This document shows positions 17,598-26,925 of a DNA stretch of 64,000 bases, piece after piece. The stretch lies in assembly GCF_023715225.1 (NCBI RefSeq), contig NZ_JAMBNS010000005.1:186001-250000 (forward strand), read 5' to 3'. Every line of letters starts with the position of its first letter. Positions within the stretch are counted from its first letter, which is position 1. The notes beneath the pieces are model-generated. The model had not been told where the DNA came from. It saw only the letters and a program-made list of their open reading frames with translations, and searched no databases. The stretch comes from Robertmurraya korlensis (lineage in GTDB: Bacteria > Bacillota > Bacilli > Bacillales > Cytobacillaceae). Position numbers and translations under genes: made by a program.

Positions 17598-18418
17598 CAA
17601 ACAAACAAAATCTGAGTATGTTGCTTGGAATCGTTCTTGCATCGATTTTAGCCAGCATCTTTCTATTGGGAAGTACCTTTGGAACACAAGATCCGTTTTA
17701 TATAAATATGGCTAACCGACTAAGTTCCTCATCAGCTCCCCACTGGCTTGGTACGGATCATATGGGAAGAGACATATTTGCCCGGATGGTTTATGGAGCC
17801 AAATTAACAATCGGTCTAGGAATCCTTATCATTTTGCTAGCAATGTGTATAGGTATCCCTATCGGATTGCTATCAGGCTATATCGGAGGGAAAATGGACG
17901 CTTTTTTTATGAGAGTCATAGATGGAATCCTCGCTTTTCCTGATTTCATCTTAGCAATTGCGATAGCAGGAATCCTAGGACCGAGCTTAACCAATATTGT
18001 AATTGCGATTGTCCTCGTAAAATGGATTGTCTATGCTCGTGTTATTCGAGGTTTGGTGTTAGAAGAGAAACAGAAGGAGTTTGTTCTTGCCTCAAGGCTC
18101 TCTTATTCTAGTACCTTTCATACCATACGGTTACATATTATCCCACAAATATTTTCTGAGATTGTCGTTATGGCAGCCATTGATGTCGGTAAAATTATTT
18201 TGCTGATTTCTTCTTTTTCCTATATTGGGATTGGTGCTCAAGCACCATTACCCGAATGGGGAGCTATGTTGAATGAAGGTAGAACCTTCATTCAAGTTCA
18301 TCCATCTCTAATGGTCTATCCAGGAATAGCTATTTTACTAACAGTTCTCTGTTGTAATCTGCTTGGAGATGGGTTAAAAGGTTATTTTCAGGCGAGAAAA
18401 AGGAGGAACCTTCAATGA
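17594..18418 (+). CDS. ABC importer permease, NikC/DppC type
   Basis: A 274-residue permease, partner of the gene above. It shows the family's WLGTDHMGRDIFARMVYGAK block near the N-terminus and about five to six membrane segments. The EAA-like loop is degenerate (EKQKEFVLASRLSYSSTFHTIRLHIIPQ). The LGTDxxGRD block is the hallmark of the NikC/DppC subfamily. The gene overlaps its neighbours by four bases (ATGA) on both sides, so the operon is translationally coupled. Confidence 0.88.
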   Translation: MTNKQNLSMLLGIVLASILASIFLLGSTFGTQDPFYINMANRLSSSSAPHWLGTDHMGRDIFARMVYGAKLTIGLGILIILLAMCIGIPIGLLSGYIGGKMDAFFMRVIDGILAFPDFILAIAIAGILGPSLTNIVIAIVLVKWIVYARVIRGLVLEEKQKEFVLASRLSYSSTFHTIRLHIIPQIFSEIVVMAAIDVGKIILLISSFSYIGIGAQAPLPEWGAMLNEGRTFIQVHPSLMVYPGIAILLTVLCCNLLGDGLKGYFQARKRRNLQ

Positions 18419-19236
18419 AGGAAAGTCTATTATCTATACAAAACCTTTCAATAAGAATGATTGATGATCATCAAATACTTTTACAAAATATTAACTTAGC
18501 AGTGAATAAAGGGGAAATGGTCGCACTGATCGGAGAGAGCGGGAGTGGAAAAAGCCTAACTGCAAGGACGGTCCAAGGCTTGTTAGCTTCGAATATGATG
18601 GTTACTGGTCACGTATTCTACCAGAATAATAACCTTCTTTCCATGGGAAAAAGGAACCACCATCAACTGTTAGGTAGTGAGATAGGGAGTGTTTTCCAGG
18701 ATTATCGCGGCAGTTTTACCCCTTTTATAAAAGTAGGAAAGCAGATGGTAGAAGCGATTCGTTCACACTTTTCCATAAATAAAAAAGAGGCCAGAGAATT
18801 GTCTCTTCATGTGCTCGAGGAAATTCATTTGAATAGCAAGCAAATCTTTCATAGCTATCCTTTTCAATTAAGTGGCGGGCAAGTCCAGCGTGTTGCGATC
18901 GGATTAGCATTAGCACTAAAACCAAAATTGTTGATTTGCGATGAAATCACAACAGCTTTAGACGTTATGTCAGGGGAAACGGTACTAGATGCGATTGAGA
19001 AAGTTAGAAAAGAAACAGGCTGTGCGGTTTTATTTATCACACATGATCTCGTCCAAGCCTACAAACGGACCGACCGGATCTATGTGATGCAAAAAGGGAA
19101 AATCGTCGAGGAAGGATCTCCGGTACAAATCCGTTGTGAACACAAGCATCCATATACAAAAAAACTATGCTCGTGTTTGTTGTCACTTCCAGGAGAAGAT
19201 CATCTTCAAATCATTCAAGGAGCTCAATCAGTATGA
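18415..19236 (+). CDS. ABC importer ATPase, NikD/DppD type
   Basis: A 273-residue ATP-binding subunit. Walker A is GESGSGKS (40-47), the Q-loop is VFQDYRGSF, the signature is LSGGQVQRV, Walker B is LLICDEITTALD, and the switch histidine is in FITHD. The C-terminus carries the oligopeptide/nickel extension with HKHPYTKKLCS, typical of this subfamily. It pairs with the following ATPase. Confidence 0.9.
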   Translation: MKESLLSIQNLSIRMIDDHQILLQNINLAVNKGEMVALIGESGSGKSLTARTVQGLLASNMMVTGHVFYQNNNLLSMGKRNHHQLLGSEIGSVFQDYRGSFTPFIKVGKQMVEAIRSHFSINKKEARELSLHVLEEIHLNSKQIFHSYPFQLSGGQVQRVAIGLALALKPKLLICDEITTALDVMSGETVLDAIEKVRKETGCAVLFITHDLVQAYKRTDRIYVMQKGKIVEEGSPVQIRCEHKHPYTKKLCSCLLSLPGEDHLQIIQGAQSV

Positions 19237-20003
19237 GTCTATTAAAAGTGGAGCAAGTCTCAAAAGTATATTCAAATAATTTTGCGGCATTACAGGGCGT
19301 TTCCTTCCAAATACGGAAAGGAGAAGTGGTTGGAATTGTAGGAGAGAGCGGTAGTGGGAAGAGTACACTTACGAAACTGATTCTTGGTCACGAATCCTAT
19401 AAAAAAGGGTGTATCTCATTTAACGACCAACCAATCCCACCCAAAAAGCGATCAGATGTTCGTTCCTACCGAAAGAATATCCAGATGGTTTTCCAAGACT
19501 CTAGTAATGCCTTGAATCCTAAATTACCAATTGGGATAAGCTTACTTGAGCCACTCAAGAATTTTAAAGATTTTACACCTTCTTATATGCCGCCAGGAAG
19601 GTATACCAATCGTGAAAAGGCAGAGAGATTGCTTGAAATGGTTGGACTAGATAATAAGATGGTTGATCGCTATCCCGATGAGCTGAGTGGAGGGCAAAAA
19701 CAAAGAGTGTGTATTGCACGTGCCATAAGTATTGAACCTGCTTTACTTGTATGTGATGAAGCAACTGCAAGCTTAGATGTGTCCGTCCAAGTGCATATTA
19801 TTAACCTTTTAAAAACATTGCAAAAAACCTTACAAATGTCAATTTTATTTATTTCTCACGATATACGAGCAGTCACCCATTTATGTGATACAATCCTTGT
19901 AATGAAAAAGGGGTGCTTGGTCGATAATTTTCAACTAAATGATCTGTATGCTCCTGAACGACATACATATACAAAAGCGCTGTTACAAGCTGCTATGCTG
20001 TAA
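19233..20003 (+). CDS. ABC importer ATPase, NikE/DppF type
   Basis: A 256-residue second ATPase. Walker A is GESGSGKS (37-44), the Q-loop is MVFQDSSNALNP, the signature is LSGGQKQRVCIARA, Walker B is LLVCDEATASLD, and FISHD carries the switch histidine. The start ATG 19233 overlaps the previous stop (ATGA) and has AAGGAG upstream; the longer upstream reading lies inside nikD. The C-terminus HTYTKALLQA is typical of the subfamily. Confidence 0.9.
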   Translation: MSLLKVEQVSKVYSNNFAALQGVSFQIRKGEVVGIVGESGSGKSTLTKLILGHESYKKGCISFNDQPIPPKKRSDVRSYRKNIQMVFQDSSNALNPKLPIGISLLEPLKNFKDFTPSYMPPGRYTNREKAERLLEMVGLDNKMVDRYPDELSGGQKQRVCIARAISIEPALLVCDEATASLDVSVQVHIINLLKTLQKTLQMSILFISHDIRAVTHLCDTILVMKKGCLVDNFQLNDLYAPERHTYTKALLQAAML

Positions 20004-20017
20004 GAAAGGGGAGTTGT

Positions 20018-21367
20018 ATGAACATAGCTTCCGTTAGACAAATGGTTCACCGATATTCACATACATGTACTCATCGCGAATACTTAATACTCGCTTTTCC
20101 ATTAATTTTATCTGGAGTCTCTACACCATTACTTGGGGTGGTAGATACGGCCGTCGTTGGAAGAATACAAGACCCTACGGCGTTAGGCGGCGTCGCGATT
20201 GCTGCCGTAATTTTTAATACGATGTACTGGCTACTCGGCTTTTTACGTGTAACGACAAGTGGCTTCACGTCACAAGCTGATGGAGCAAAAAATAAAGAAG
20301 GTATTATGCTTGCGCTTTATCGCCCGATGATTATTGCTATTCTAATGGGTTTAATTTTCATCCTATTTCAAAAGTCAATCATCCAAGTATCTCTTCTCCT
20401 TATGGGAGGGAATGCATCAACAAATGCCCTGGCTGAGACTTACTTCCTCATTCGAATCTGGGGAGCTCCGTTTATTCTACTAAACTATGTATCTATCGGA
20501 TGGCTAGTCGGATTAGGAAAAGTAAAAATGTCCTTATTCCTTCAAATTGGTATGAATCTATTAAACATCGTCCTTGATATAGTCTTTGTGCTAGGGCTAC
20601 ATATGGGAGTAGAAGGCGTCGCATATGCTACATTGATTGCTGAAGTGTCCTCCGTTTTAGTGGGAATGTTCATTATTTATCATGCCAATAAAAGTCGTTT
20701 TTTTATTCCTTCGTATGCTTCATTAATCCAGAAGGACACCCTAGTTCAGATGTTTCTTGTTAATCGTGACCATTTTCTTCGAACATTATGTTTAGTTACT
20801 ATGACTGGAATTTTCACCTCAAAAGGTGCAAGCATGGGTGAACTCACTCTAGCAGCAAATGCGATCCTTTTACAGATTCAGTACGTCATGGCCTATTTAT
20901 TTGGTGGATTTGCTAATGCGTCAAGCATTTTAGTGGGCAGGGCGATTGGAGGAAAAAACAGCTCTCTATATTTTAGAGCCTTTTCGCTTTCTGCAACCTG
21001 GGGATTTGGCACAGCTATTCTTTTATCTCTTTTGACCTTCCTGTTTGGAGATTCTATCGTTTCATTATTCACAACCATTCACGAGGTTAAAGAGACCACT
21101 CATATATATTTATTTTGGATGTTTCTATTTCCACTTGTCGGATTTTGGGGATTACAACTAGAAGGAATTTTTTCCGGAGCAACGGACGCCAAATCGGTAA
21201 GAAATTCTATTTTCATTGCTTTACTAGTGTTTTTAGCCGCCATTGTATGGCTTGTACCCGTTTTTGGGAACCACGGAGTATGGTTGGCGTTTATCTTATT
21301 TAGTTTATCCCGAAGCGTCTTTTTATCTCTTTACGTCAAAAAACTAACTAATCGATTAGTCGGATAA
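20018..21367 (+). CDS. MATE-family exporter (DinF-like) in the Zur-controlled importer operon
   Basis: A 449-residue membrane protein with about 12 segments. The opening AFPLILSGVSTPLLGVVDTAVVGRI is diagnostic of the DinF branch of MATE exporters, which use Na+ or H+ to expel organic cations and small molecules. It lies 14 bases after the last ATPase gene, behind GGGGAG, and is the last gene before the operon terminator, so it shares the Zur-controlled promoter. In staphylopine loci the importer genes are followed by an MFS exporter of the free metallophore (CntE). A MATE protein in the same place could do that job (inference). General drug export is the alternative. Confidence 0.85.
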   Translation: MNIASVRQMVHRYSHTCTHREYLILAFPLILSGVSTPLLGVVDTAVVGRIQDPTALGGVAIAAVIFNTMYWLLGFLRVTTSGFTSQADGAKNKEGIMLALYRPMIIAILMGLIFILFQKSIIQVSLLLMGGNASTNALAETYFLIRIWGAPFILLNYVSIGWLVGLGKVKMSLFLQIGMNLLNIVLDIVFVLGLHMGVEGVAYATLIAEVSSVLVGMFIIYHANKSRFFIPSYASLIQKDTLVQMFLVNRDHFLRTLCLVTMTGIFTSKGASMGELTLAANAILLQIQYVMAYLFGGFANASSILVGRAIGGKNSSLYFRAFSLSATWGFGTAILLSLLTFLFGDSIVSLFTTIHEVKETTHIYLFWMFLFPLVGFWGLQLEGIFSGATDAKSVRNSIFIALLVFLAAIVWLVPVFGNHGVWLAFILFSLSRSVFLSLYVKKLTNRLVG

Positions 21368-21401
21368 GGAATTTTGCAGAGAAATGTCATAACCTGCGCT
21401 T

Positions 21402-21437
21402 GCCTAGGAAATACCATCATTTCCTAGGCTTTTTATT
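21402..21437 (+). terminator. terminator of the Zur-controlled operon
   Basis: GCCTAGGAAAT (21402-21412), loop ACCATC, ATTTCCTAGGC (21419-21429), then TTTTTATTTT. Confidence 0.93.
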
Positions 21438-21562
21438 TTCGAATAGTTCTTAGGAATCGGGTATAAAGTTTTATTTTTTATACAATGCTTACAGTTCCTT
21501 TACAATTGCTTAATATTCCTTTGCCATAATGAATGAGACAACGGGTGAAGGATGTGTAAGGA

Positions 21563-23329
21563 TTGAAGTCTTTAGGAATATGGTTTAAACAACGAATTGG
21601 AAGTATCAGGAATTTTTCACTATTAAAAAATCCAATTCGATCACAAAGTATTCGCAAAAAAATCATGCTTAGCTTTGGGCTAGTGCTACTAGTTTCTAGT
21701 GGACTAGCTATTTACTCCATGATTAATACCCAAAAAGCAAACGAATTAGCGAAAATACTAATTTTAGAAGAATCACAGCAATTAAACGATCTTCAAGATT
21801 TACGATTTTTCATGGCAGAGCGATTAAGGCTTGTTAATGAGTACATGCTTGAAGGTTCTCCCCAGGCCAAGGAAAGTTTTGCAAGTAATGTTCAGCAAAG
21901 TAAACTACTAGAAAAAAGATTATTGACGAAAGTTGCGGGAAACAAGGATGAAAACACAGTAAAAAAGGTCATTTCCGATGGTTCCAAATGGAATGACATT
22001 ATGATGAAGGATGCTTTTGACGTGTTTGATAGTGGTGAAAAGCGTAAAGCACTGCTTAATGTAGGTTCTGAAAAATTCACAGCAGAACAAACAATGGCAA
22101 AATTAAAAGCTTTAGCCGACGAAAAAAATAATAGAGTCGAACAGTTGGGAGAAGAAATTATTTCAAATGGAAATCAAGTTCAAATATGGACCATGATTCT
22201 TACAATAATTGTTATTTGTATTTCTGTATTAGTTGCCATTGTATTAATGAACTCTATTCACGGTCCGATTCGTCGTTTATCGGAGAGAATTCAAGTGGTA
22301 GCAGAGGGTGATTTTAGTCAATCAGAGATGAAGGTCACTTCAAAAGATGAGATTGGTGAGCTAACCCTTACTTTCAACCGAATGGTAAAAGAATTGCGAG
22401 CATTAATCTCCCAAGCATATGAAACAACCTCCCAGGTTTCAGCGTCTGCGGAGGATTTAACAGCAAGCTCAGAGGAAACAGCGCAAGGGACAGAAAGTAT
22501 TACTTTTTCCATTCAAGAGGTTGCTGCCGCCTCACACCAACAATTAGAAAGGGTAAATGAAACCATACATACAATGAATACATTGGCTACGATTCAAGAA
22601 ACTCTAACCCTTTCATCAGAAGAACTTGAAGCTTCCGCTAATATGGTCGAGGGAGTGTCTAAAAACGGGAACCAGGTCATACAGCATGCGATAAAGCAAA
22701 TGACGCATATACATAACTCCGTTTTAGAAGTGGCAGGAGTGATTGATAACCTTGGTGGTCAATCAAAGGAAATTAGTCAAATAACAAAAGTGATCACAAG
22801 TATTGCGGATCAAACCAATTTACTTGCTTTAAATGCTGCGATTGAAGCAGCAAGAGCAGGTGAGCATGGAAAAGGCTTTGCTGTTGTCGCTGATGAAGTA
22901 CGTAAACTTGCCGTACAGTCAAAGAGATCTTCTAACGAAATTATTGATCTTATTATAAAAATCCAAACCGGAACACATCAAGCCGTAAAAGCGATGGAAA
23001 AGAGCACACTTGAGGTAGAAAATGGGTCAATTGCTGTAAACGAAGCGGGAAAATCTTTTACACAAATTACTGATTCAATCACAGATATACGAAAGACGAT
23101 TCAGTCGATTCATGAATACGTACAAAAAATGACAGAAAGCTCCAAACATGTAACTGCTAACATCCTAATACTAACAGACATTGCAAAGGTAAATTCCACC
23201 TCCTCACGTTCAGTCGCTGCATCTGCTGAAGGTCAGTTGGCAACGATGGAGGAAATCGCTTCATCCGTTCAAACAGTCAATGAAATGGCACTTAGCTTAA
23301 AAGAAGTTTTAAGGAGATTTACAATTTAA
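21563..23329 (+). CDS. methyl-accepting chemotaxis protein
   Basis: A 588-residue chemoreceptor. An unusually long cytosolic N-terminus (about 33 residues) precedes TM1 (about 34-54). The extracellular domain ends before TM2 (about 211-233); HAMP follows at about 234-285, then the signalling coiled coil with its tip [21 protein letters not shown] near 413. The start is TTG 21563 behind GGTGAAGG, 11 bases away. The next in-frame ATG lacks a binding site and would remove part of TM1. No SigD promoter is evident; an extended -10 (TGCCATAAT, 21522-21530) is possible. It is not in an operon. Ligand unknown. Confidence 0.9.
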   Translation: MKSLGIWFKQRIGSIRNFSLLKNPIRSQSIRKKIMLSFGLVLLVSSGLAIYSMINTQKANELAKILILEESQQLNDLQDLRFFMAERLRLVNEYMLEGSPQAKESFASNVQQSKLLEKRLLTKVAGNKDENTVKKVISDGSKWNDIMMKDAFDVFDSGEKRKALLNVGSEKFTAEQTMAKLKALADEKNNRVEQLGEEIISNGNQVQIWTMILTIIVICISVLVAIVLMNSIHGPIRRLSERIQVVAEGDFSQSEMKVTSKDEIGELTLTFNRMVKELRALISQAYETTSQVSASAEDLTASSEETAQGTESITFSIQEVAAASHQQLERVNETIHTMNTLATIQETLTLSSEELEASANMVEGVSKNGNQVIQHAIKQMTHIHNSVLEVAGVIDNLGGQSKEISQITKVITSIADQTNLLALNAAIEAARAGEHGKGFAVVADEVRKLAVQSKRSSNEIIDLIIKIQTGTHQAVKAMEKSTLEVENGSIAVNEAGKSFTQITDSITDIRKTIQSIHEYVQKMTESSKHVTANILILTDIAKVNSTSSRSVAASAEGQLATMEEIASSVQTVNEMALSLKEVLRRFTI

Positions 23330-23332
23330 GAG

Positions 23333-23368
23333 AATTCCTCCTGTTGCTACAGGGGGAATTTTTTTACT
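23333..23368 (+). terminator. terminator after the second chemoreceptor gene
   Basis: AATTCCTCCTGT (23333-23344), loop TGCT, ACAGGGGGAATT (23349-23360), then TTTTTT. Confidence 0.9.
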
Positions 23369-23385
23369 TTTTAAATAATTAATGG

Positions 23386-23414
23386 TTGCGTTATGGAAAA
23401 CCTTCCTCTATGAT
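23386..23414 (+). promoter_or_regulatory. SigA promoter of the thiamine operon
   Basis: TTGCGT (23386-23391), a 17-base spacer and TATGAT (23409-23414), ending about 25 bases before the riboswitch aptamer. Confidence 0.6.
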
Positions 23415-23439
23415 GGAATTATAGTTTCATATGAAATCT

Positions 23440-23534
23440 ACTAGGGGGGCCCGTAAGTTCGGGCTGAGAGAAAACAATTTGCAGTTTTCGACTCTTGGAA
23501 CCTGATCTGGCTCATACCAGCGGAGGGAAGTAGT
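23440..23534 (+). ncRNA. TPP riboswitch (THI box) 1, upstream of thiM
   Basis: All conserved THI-box segments are present in order: GGGGGG, CTGAGA (23464-23469), CTTGGAACCTGATCTGG, then CATACCAGCGGAGGGAAG. P1 can form between ACTA (23440-23443) and TAGT (23531-23534). An expression platform follows: GAACCTG in the aptamer (23498-23504) is complementary to CAGGTTC in the terminator stem (23574-23580), which suggests aptamer folding and terminator formation are coupled. High TPP should reduce transcription of the operon. Confidence 0.95.
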
Positions 23535-23571
23535 TACTACGATGATCACTGTTTTTTTGTTTCGTAACTAT

Positions 23572-23604
23572 GCCAGGTTCTATAAGAATCTGGCTTTTTT
23601 TGTT
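23572..23604 (+). terminator. regulated terminator of TPP riboswitch 1
   Basis: GCCAGGTTC (23572-23580), loop TATAA, GAATCTGGC (23586-23594), then TTTTTTTG, all before the thiM start. Confidence 0.85.
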
Positions 23605-23641
23605 TTTAGATAGTTCTTTAATATGAAAGGAGAAGGAAAAA

Positions 23642-24457
23642 ATGAGTCATGACTTTTTAACATTAATTGATAGAGTAAGAGAGCAATCACCGTTAGTTCA
23701 TAATATGACGAATGTAGTTGTCACTAATTTTGTTGCAAATGGGTTATTAGCTCTTGGTGCTTCACCTGTTATGGCCTATGCCAAAGAAGAAGTAGCTGAC
23801 ATGGTAAGCATCGCGAATTCCCTTGTTCTCAATATCGGTACATTAAGGGAACCTGAAGTAGAAGCAATGATCACCGCTGGTAAAGCGGCTAATGTAAAAG
23901 GAGTTCCAGTCGTCCTTGATCCTGTTGGAGCTGGTGCAACTCCATACCGTACAAATACCGTTAATCGACTTCTAACTGAAGTGAACATTAGCATACTACG
24001 TGGAAATGCTGCCGAGGTGGCCAACGTGATAGGAGAAGAATGGCAGACACGTGGAGTTGACGCTGGTACAGGTGAAGGCAATATCGAAGATCTCGCCCGT
24101 ATTGCCGCGCAAAAATTACATATGACCGTTGTCGTTACTGGAAAAGACGATGTTGTCTCTAATGGAGAAGAATCGATTATTATTTCAAATGGGCATCCTC
24201 TTCTAACAAAAGTCACTGGGACTGGTTGCTTATTTTCATCAGTCGTAGGAGCATTTGCGAGTGTAGAAGCAAATTATTTACTGGCTTCGGCAGGGGCTTC
24301 AGCCTTTTATGGAGCAGTTGCTGAGCGTGCGATTTTAACGACAGGTGACCAACAGGTTGGCACTTTTCAGATGGAATTTCTTAATCAACTCATGCTCACT
24401 TCTTCCTCTGATGTGGTAGACCTCGCCAAAGTGTATTCAAAAGTCACAACCATCTGA
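23642..24457 (+). CDS. thiM: hydroxyethylthiazole kinase ThiM
   Basis: A 271-residue salvage kinase that phosphorylates 4-methyl-5-(2-hydroxyethyl)thiazole with ATP. Ribokinase-like features are seen: the N-terminal [29 protein letters not shown] block of Thi[15 protein letters not shown], and the anion-hole/catalytic motif [12 protein letters not shown] near the C-terminus. The start ATG 23642 follows AAAGGAGAAGG. It is the first gene after the TPP riboswitch, with thiE 13 bases downstream. Length is usual for the family. Confidence 0.95.
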   Translation: MSHDFLTLIDRVREQSPLVHNMTNVVVTNFVANGLLALGASPVMAYAKEEVADMVSIANSLVLNIGTLREPEVEAMITAGKAANVKGVPVVLDPVGAGATPYRTNTVNRLLTEVNISILRGNAAEVANVIGEEWQTRGVDAGTGEGNIEDLARIAAQKLHMTVVVTGKDDVVSNGEESIIISNGHPLLTKVTGTGCLFSSVVGAFASVEANYLLASAGASAFYGAVAERAILTTGDQQVGTFQMEFLNQLMLTSSSDVVDLAKVYSKVTTI

Positions 24458-24470
24458 GGGGCATAGGAAA

Positions 24471-25106
24471 ATGGAAATTCTAAAACTGTATTTTATTATG
24501 GGCAGTCAAGATTGCATAAATAAAACACCTGAAGAAACGTTAGCTTTAGCAATTGAAGGTGGAATAACCTGCTTTCAATATCGAGAAAAAGGGACCAACT
24601 CTCTTGGAGAAGTAGAGAAGTACGAGCTTGGAAAAAAACTGCGAGAACTCTGCGCAAAATATAAGATCCCATTTATCGTCAATGATGATTTACCACTAGC
24701 GATCGCTCTAGATGCTGATGGAGTTCATATTGGTCAAGACGATGAAAATGCCAAATATGTAAGGGAGACCATCGGTTCAAATAAAATTCTTGGTGTATCC
24801 ACTCACACCGTGGAAGAGGGACTTCAAGCGGTTCAAGACGGAGCTGATTACTTAGGAATTGGTCCAATGTTCCCAACAATTTCAAAAGAGGATACGGAAA
24901 AGCAACAAAGCGTGGATATTTTCACTGAATTTCGTAACGCAGGAATCTCTCTGCCTCTTGTTGCGATTGGTGGATTGAATTCTACCAACGGAGAAACTGT
25001 AATGAAAGCAGGAGCTAATGGTCTTGCCATCATTTCCGATATTTGTAGAAACAGCCATATCCGAGAGCATTCCAAGCTTTTACGTAGATTAGTTGATGAA
25101 TTTTAG
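24471..25106 (+). CDS. thiE: thiamine-phosphate synthase ThiE
   Basis: A 211-residue TIM-barrel enzyme joining HMP-pyrophosphate with thiazole phosphate to give thiamine monophosphate. Diagnostic stretches are FQYREKGTNS, IVNDDLPLAIALDADGVHIGQDDE, LGVSTHTVEE, YLGIGPMFPTISKED and IGGLNSTN. These form the pyrophosphate- and thiazole-binding loops. The start ATG 24471 has GAGGGGC upstream. A second ThiE-like protein (33870-34484) in this window is TenI, so the two should not be confused. Confidence 0.95.
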   Translation: MEILKLYFIMGSQDCINKTPEETLALAIEGGITCFQYREKGTNSLGEVEKYELGKKLRELCAKYKIPFIVNDDLPLAIALDADGVHIGQDDENAKYVRETIGSNKILGVSTHTVEEGLQAVQDGADYLGIGPMFPTISKEDTEKQQSVDIFTEFRNAGISLPLVAIGGLNSTNGETVMKAGANGLAIISDICRNSHIREHSKLLRRLVDEF

Positions 25107-25126
25107 GCAAGGAGAGGTTATTCATT

Positions 25127-25942
25127 ATGGTAAAGAAGGCATTAACCATCGCAGGGTCGGATAGTGGTGGAGGGGCTGGTATACAGGCCGACCTGAAGAC
25201 TTTTCAAGAACTAGATGTGTACGGAATGTCTGTGATATCAGCCGTAACTGCACAAAACACCACAGGGGTACAAGGTGTCTATAGTGTACCTTTAGATGGA
25301 ATTCAAGAACAACTTCAATCGATTGCTGAAGATTTGCGTCCAGATGCGATTAAAACCGGAATGTTATTTAACAGTGACACCATTGAGGCAGTTGCGAGAT
25401 TTATAGAATATTATGGAATGAAACAGATCGTCGTAGATCCGGTAATGATTGCAAAAGGGGGGGCTTCACTTTTACAAAGCGAAGCAGTAAAAGCATTAAA
25501 AGAAAAATTACTTCCCCTCGCGACTATCGTTACACCAAATATTCCCGAAGCAGAGGAACTAACAGGGATTAAAATTGAGACGATGGATGACCGAAAACAA
25601 GCAGCAAAATTGCTCCATGAGATGGGTGCTGAGACTGTTATGATTAAGGGCGGCCATGATCCAGGAAGTGAAGAAATGATTGATCTTTTATATGATGGTC
25701 AAAATTTTCACAGCTTTACATCAAATCGGATTTCTACAAAAAATACTCACGGCACAGGATGTACCTTTTCCGCTGCTATAACCGCGCAACTCGCACAAGG
25801 GAGCTCCGTTGTTCAAGCGGTGCAGGTGGCAAAAGACTTTATTCAGGCAGCCATCGAGGAGGATTTACACATCGGATCCGGTCACGGACCAACCAATCAT
25901 TGGGCTTACAAAAGAACCAAAGAAAAAATCGGAATCAAATAA
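25127..25942 (+). CDS. thiD: hydroxymethylpyrimidine/phosphomethylpyrimidine kinase ThiD
   Basis: A 271-residue ribokinase-family enzyme that makes HMP-P and then HMP-PP. The N-terminal substrate motif AGSDSGGGAGIQADLKTF and the C-terminal GTGCTFSAAI anion-hole motif are both intact, with VDPVMIAKGG between them. It follows thiE by 20 bases behind AAGGAGAGG. The stop lies only about eight bases before the second TPP riboswitch, so transcription of the next block appears to pass through this gene. Confidence 0.95.
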   Translation: MVKKALTIAGSDSGGGAGIQADLKTFQELDVYGMSVISAVTAQNTTGVQGVYSVPLDGIQEQLQSIAEDLRPDAIKTGMLFNSDTIEAVARFIEYYGMKQIVVDPVMIAKGGASLLQSEAVKALKEKLLPLATIVTPNIPEAEELTGIKIETMDDRKQAAKLLHEMGAETVMIKGGHDPGSEEMIDLLYDGQNFHSFTSNRISTKNTHGTGCTFSAAITAQLAQGSSVVQAVQVAKDFIQAAIEEDLHIGSGHGPTNHWAYKRTKEKIGIK

Positions 25943-25949
25943 AATATTA

Positions 25950-26034
25950 AATTAGCTAGGGGTGCCTATAGGCTGAGAGGAATCTTTCCAACCCTTGAAC
26001 CTGATTTGGTTAGAACCAACGTAGGAAAGCAATC
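25950..26034 (+). ncRNA. TPP riboswitch (THI box) 2, mid-operon before thiG
   Basis: A second complete THI box: AGGGGTGCC, GGCTGAGAGG (25971-25980), CCCTTGAACCTGATTTGGTTAG, then AACCAACGTAGGAAAGCAAT. It begins within about ten bases of the thiD stop, and I see no separate promoter. It probably gates read-through into the thiG-thiF block. Confidence 0.95.
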
Positions 26035-26081
26035 ATTTTGCATGAGCTCTTTTTAAGGGAAAAGATCTATGTATGAATGTG

Positions 26082-26112
26082 AAGACTTGCCAAGATTGGT
26101 AAGTCTTTTTTA
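26082..26112 (+). terminator. regulated terminator of TPP riboswitch 2
   Basis: AAGACTTGCCAA (26082-26093) pairs with TTGGTAAGTCTT (26096-26107) with an imperfect centre, then TTTTTA. It lies 34 bases before thiG. Confidence 0.8.
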
Positions 26113-26145
26113 TTTATCCAAAATGAACCAATAGGAGGAACCATA

Positions 26146-26916
26146 ATGACTGACTTATTAACGATTGGAAACACACAGCTACATAACCGACTACTAACAG
26201 GAACTGGGAAATTTTATAATCACAAGCTAATGAAAGAAGCACTAACCCAATCAGGTTCACAGGTGGTTACTGTTGCTTTAAGACGAGTAGACTTGAATGC
26301 TTCTGGAGAAGAGAACATTCTAGAAGACATTCCTAAAGACATGATTTTACTTCCAAATACATCGGGAGCGAGAACTGCAGATGAAGCGGTTCGAATTGCT
26401 CGACTTGCAAGAGCAGCCGGTATGGGAAACTGGATTAAAATTGAGGTCATATCCGACCAAAAGTACCTGCTTCCTGACAATTATGAAACAGCTAAGGCAA
26501 CTGAGATTCTAGCAAATGAAGGGTTTGTCGTTCTACCATATATGAGCCCTGACTTAATGGCAGCAAAAGCGATGCAAAATGCTGGAGCAGCAGCGATCAT
26601 GCCACTTGGTTCTCCGATCGGTTCAAATCGAGGTATCCGCACGAAGGAACTGATCCAAATTTTAATAGAAGAAATGGAGCTTCCAATCATTGTTGATGCT
26701 GGAATCGGAAAGCCTTCTGAAGCAGCGGAAGCGATGGAAATGGGGGCAGCCGCTGTATTGGTAAATACAGCCATTGCTACAGCTAAGAATCCTGTTGAAA
26801 TGGCCATTGCATTCGATTTTGCAGTCAAGGCTGGAAGGAAAGCTTACTTAAGTGGTGTAGGGCCAACGACAACGACTGCACAAGCGTCATCTCCATTAAC
26901 AGGATTTTTAGGGTAG
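26146..26916 (+). CDS. thiG: thiazole synthase ThiG
   Basis: A 256-residue TIM-barrel enzyme that condenses deoxyxylulose-5-phosphate, dehydroglycine and ThiS-thiocarboxylate sulfur into the thiazole phosphate carboxylate. The Schiff-base lysine lies in NWIKIEVI (Lys98). The phosphate loops [14 protein letters not shown] and [29 protein letters not shown] are typical. The start ATG 26146 follows AGGAGG. Only nine bases separate it from the preferred thiH start. Confidence 0.96.
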   Translation: MTDLLTIGNTQLHNRLLTGTGKFYNHKLMKEALTQSGSQVVTVALRRVDLNASGEENILEDIPKDMILLPNTSGARTADEAVRIARLARAAGMGNWIKIEVISDQKYLLPDNYETAKATEILANEGFVVLPYMSPDLMAAKAMQNAGAAAIMPLGSPIGSNRGIRTKELIQILIEEMELPIIVDAGIGKPSEAAEAMEMGAAAVLVNTAIATAKNPVEMAIAFDFAVKAGRKAYLSGVGPTTTTAQASSPLTGFLG

Positions 26917-26925
26917 GTGAGTGAC

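Noticed and set aside
21481-21540. SigD promoter before the second chemoreceptor
   Set aside because: GCCATAAT differs from GCCGATAT at several positions and there is no TAAA 15 bases upstream; an extended -10 is more likely.
23776-24216. Antisense open frame within thiM (about 146 codons)
   Set aside because: It lies opposite a well-conserved enzyme gene, has no binding site, and its composition reflects the reverse complement of thiM.
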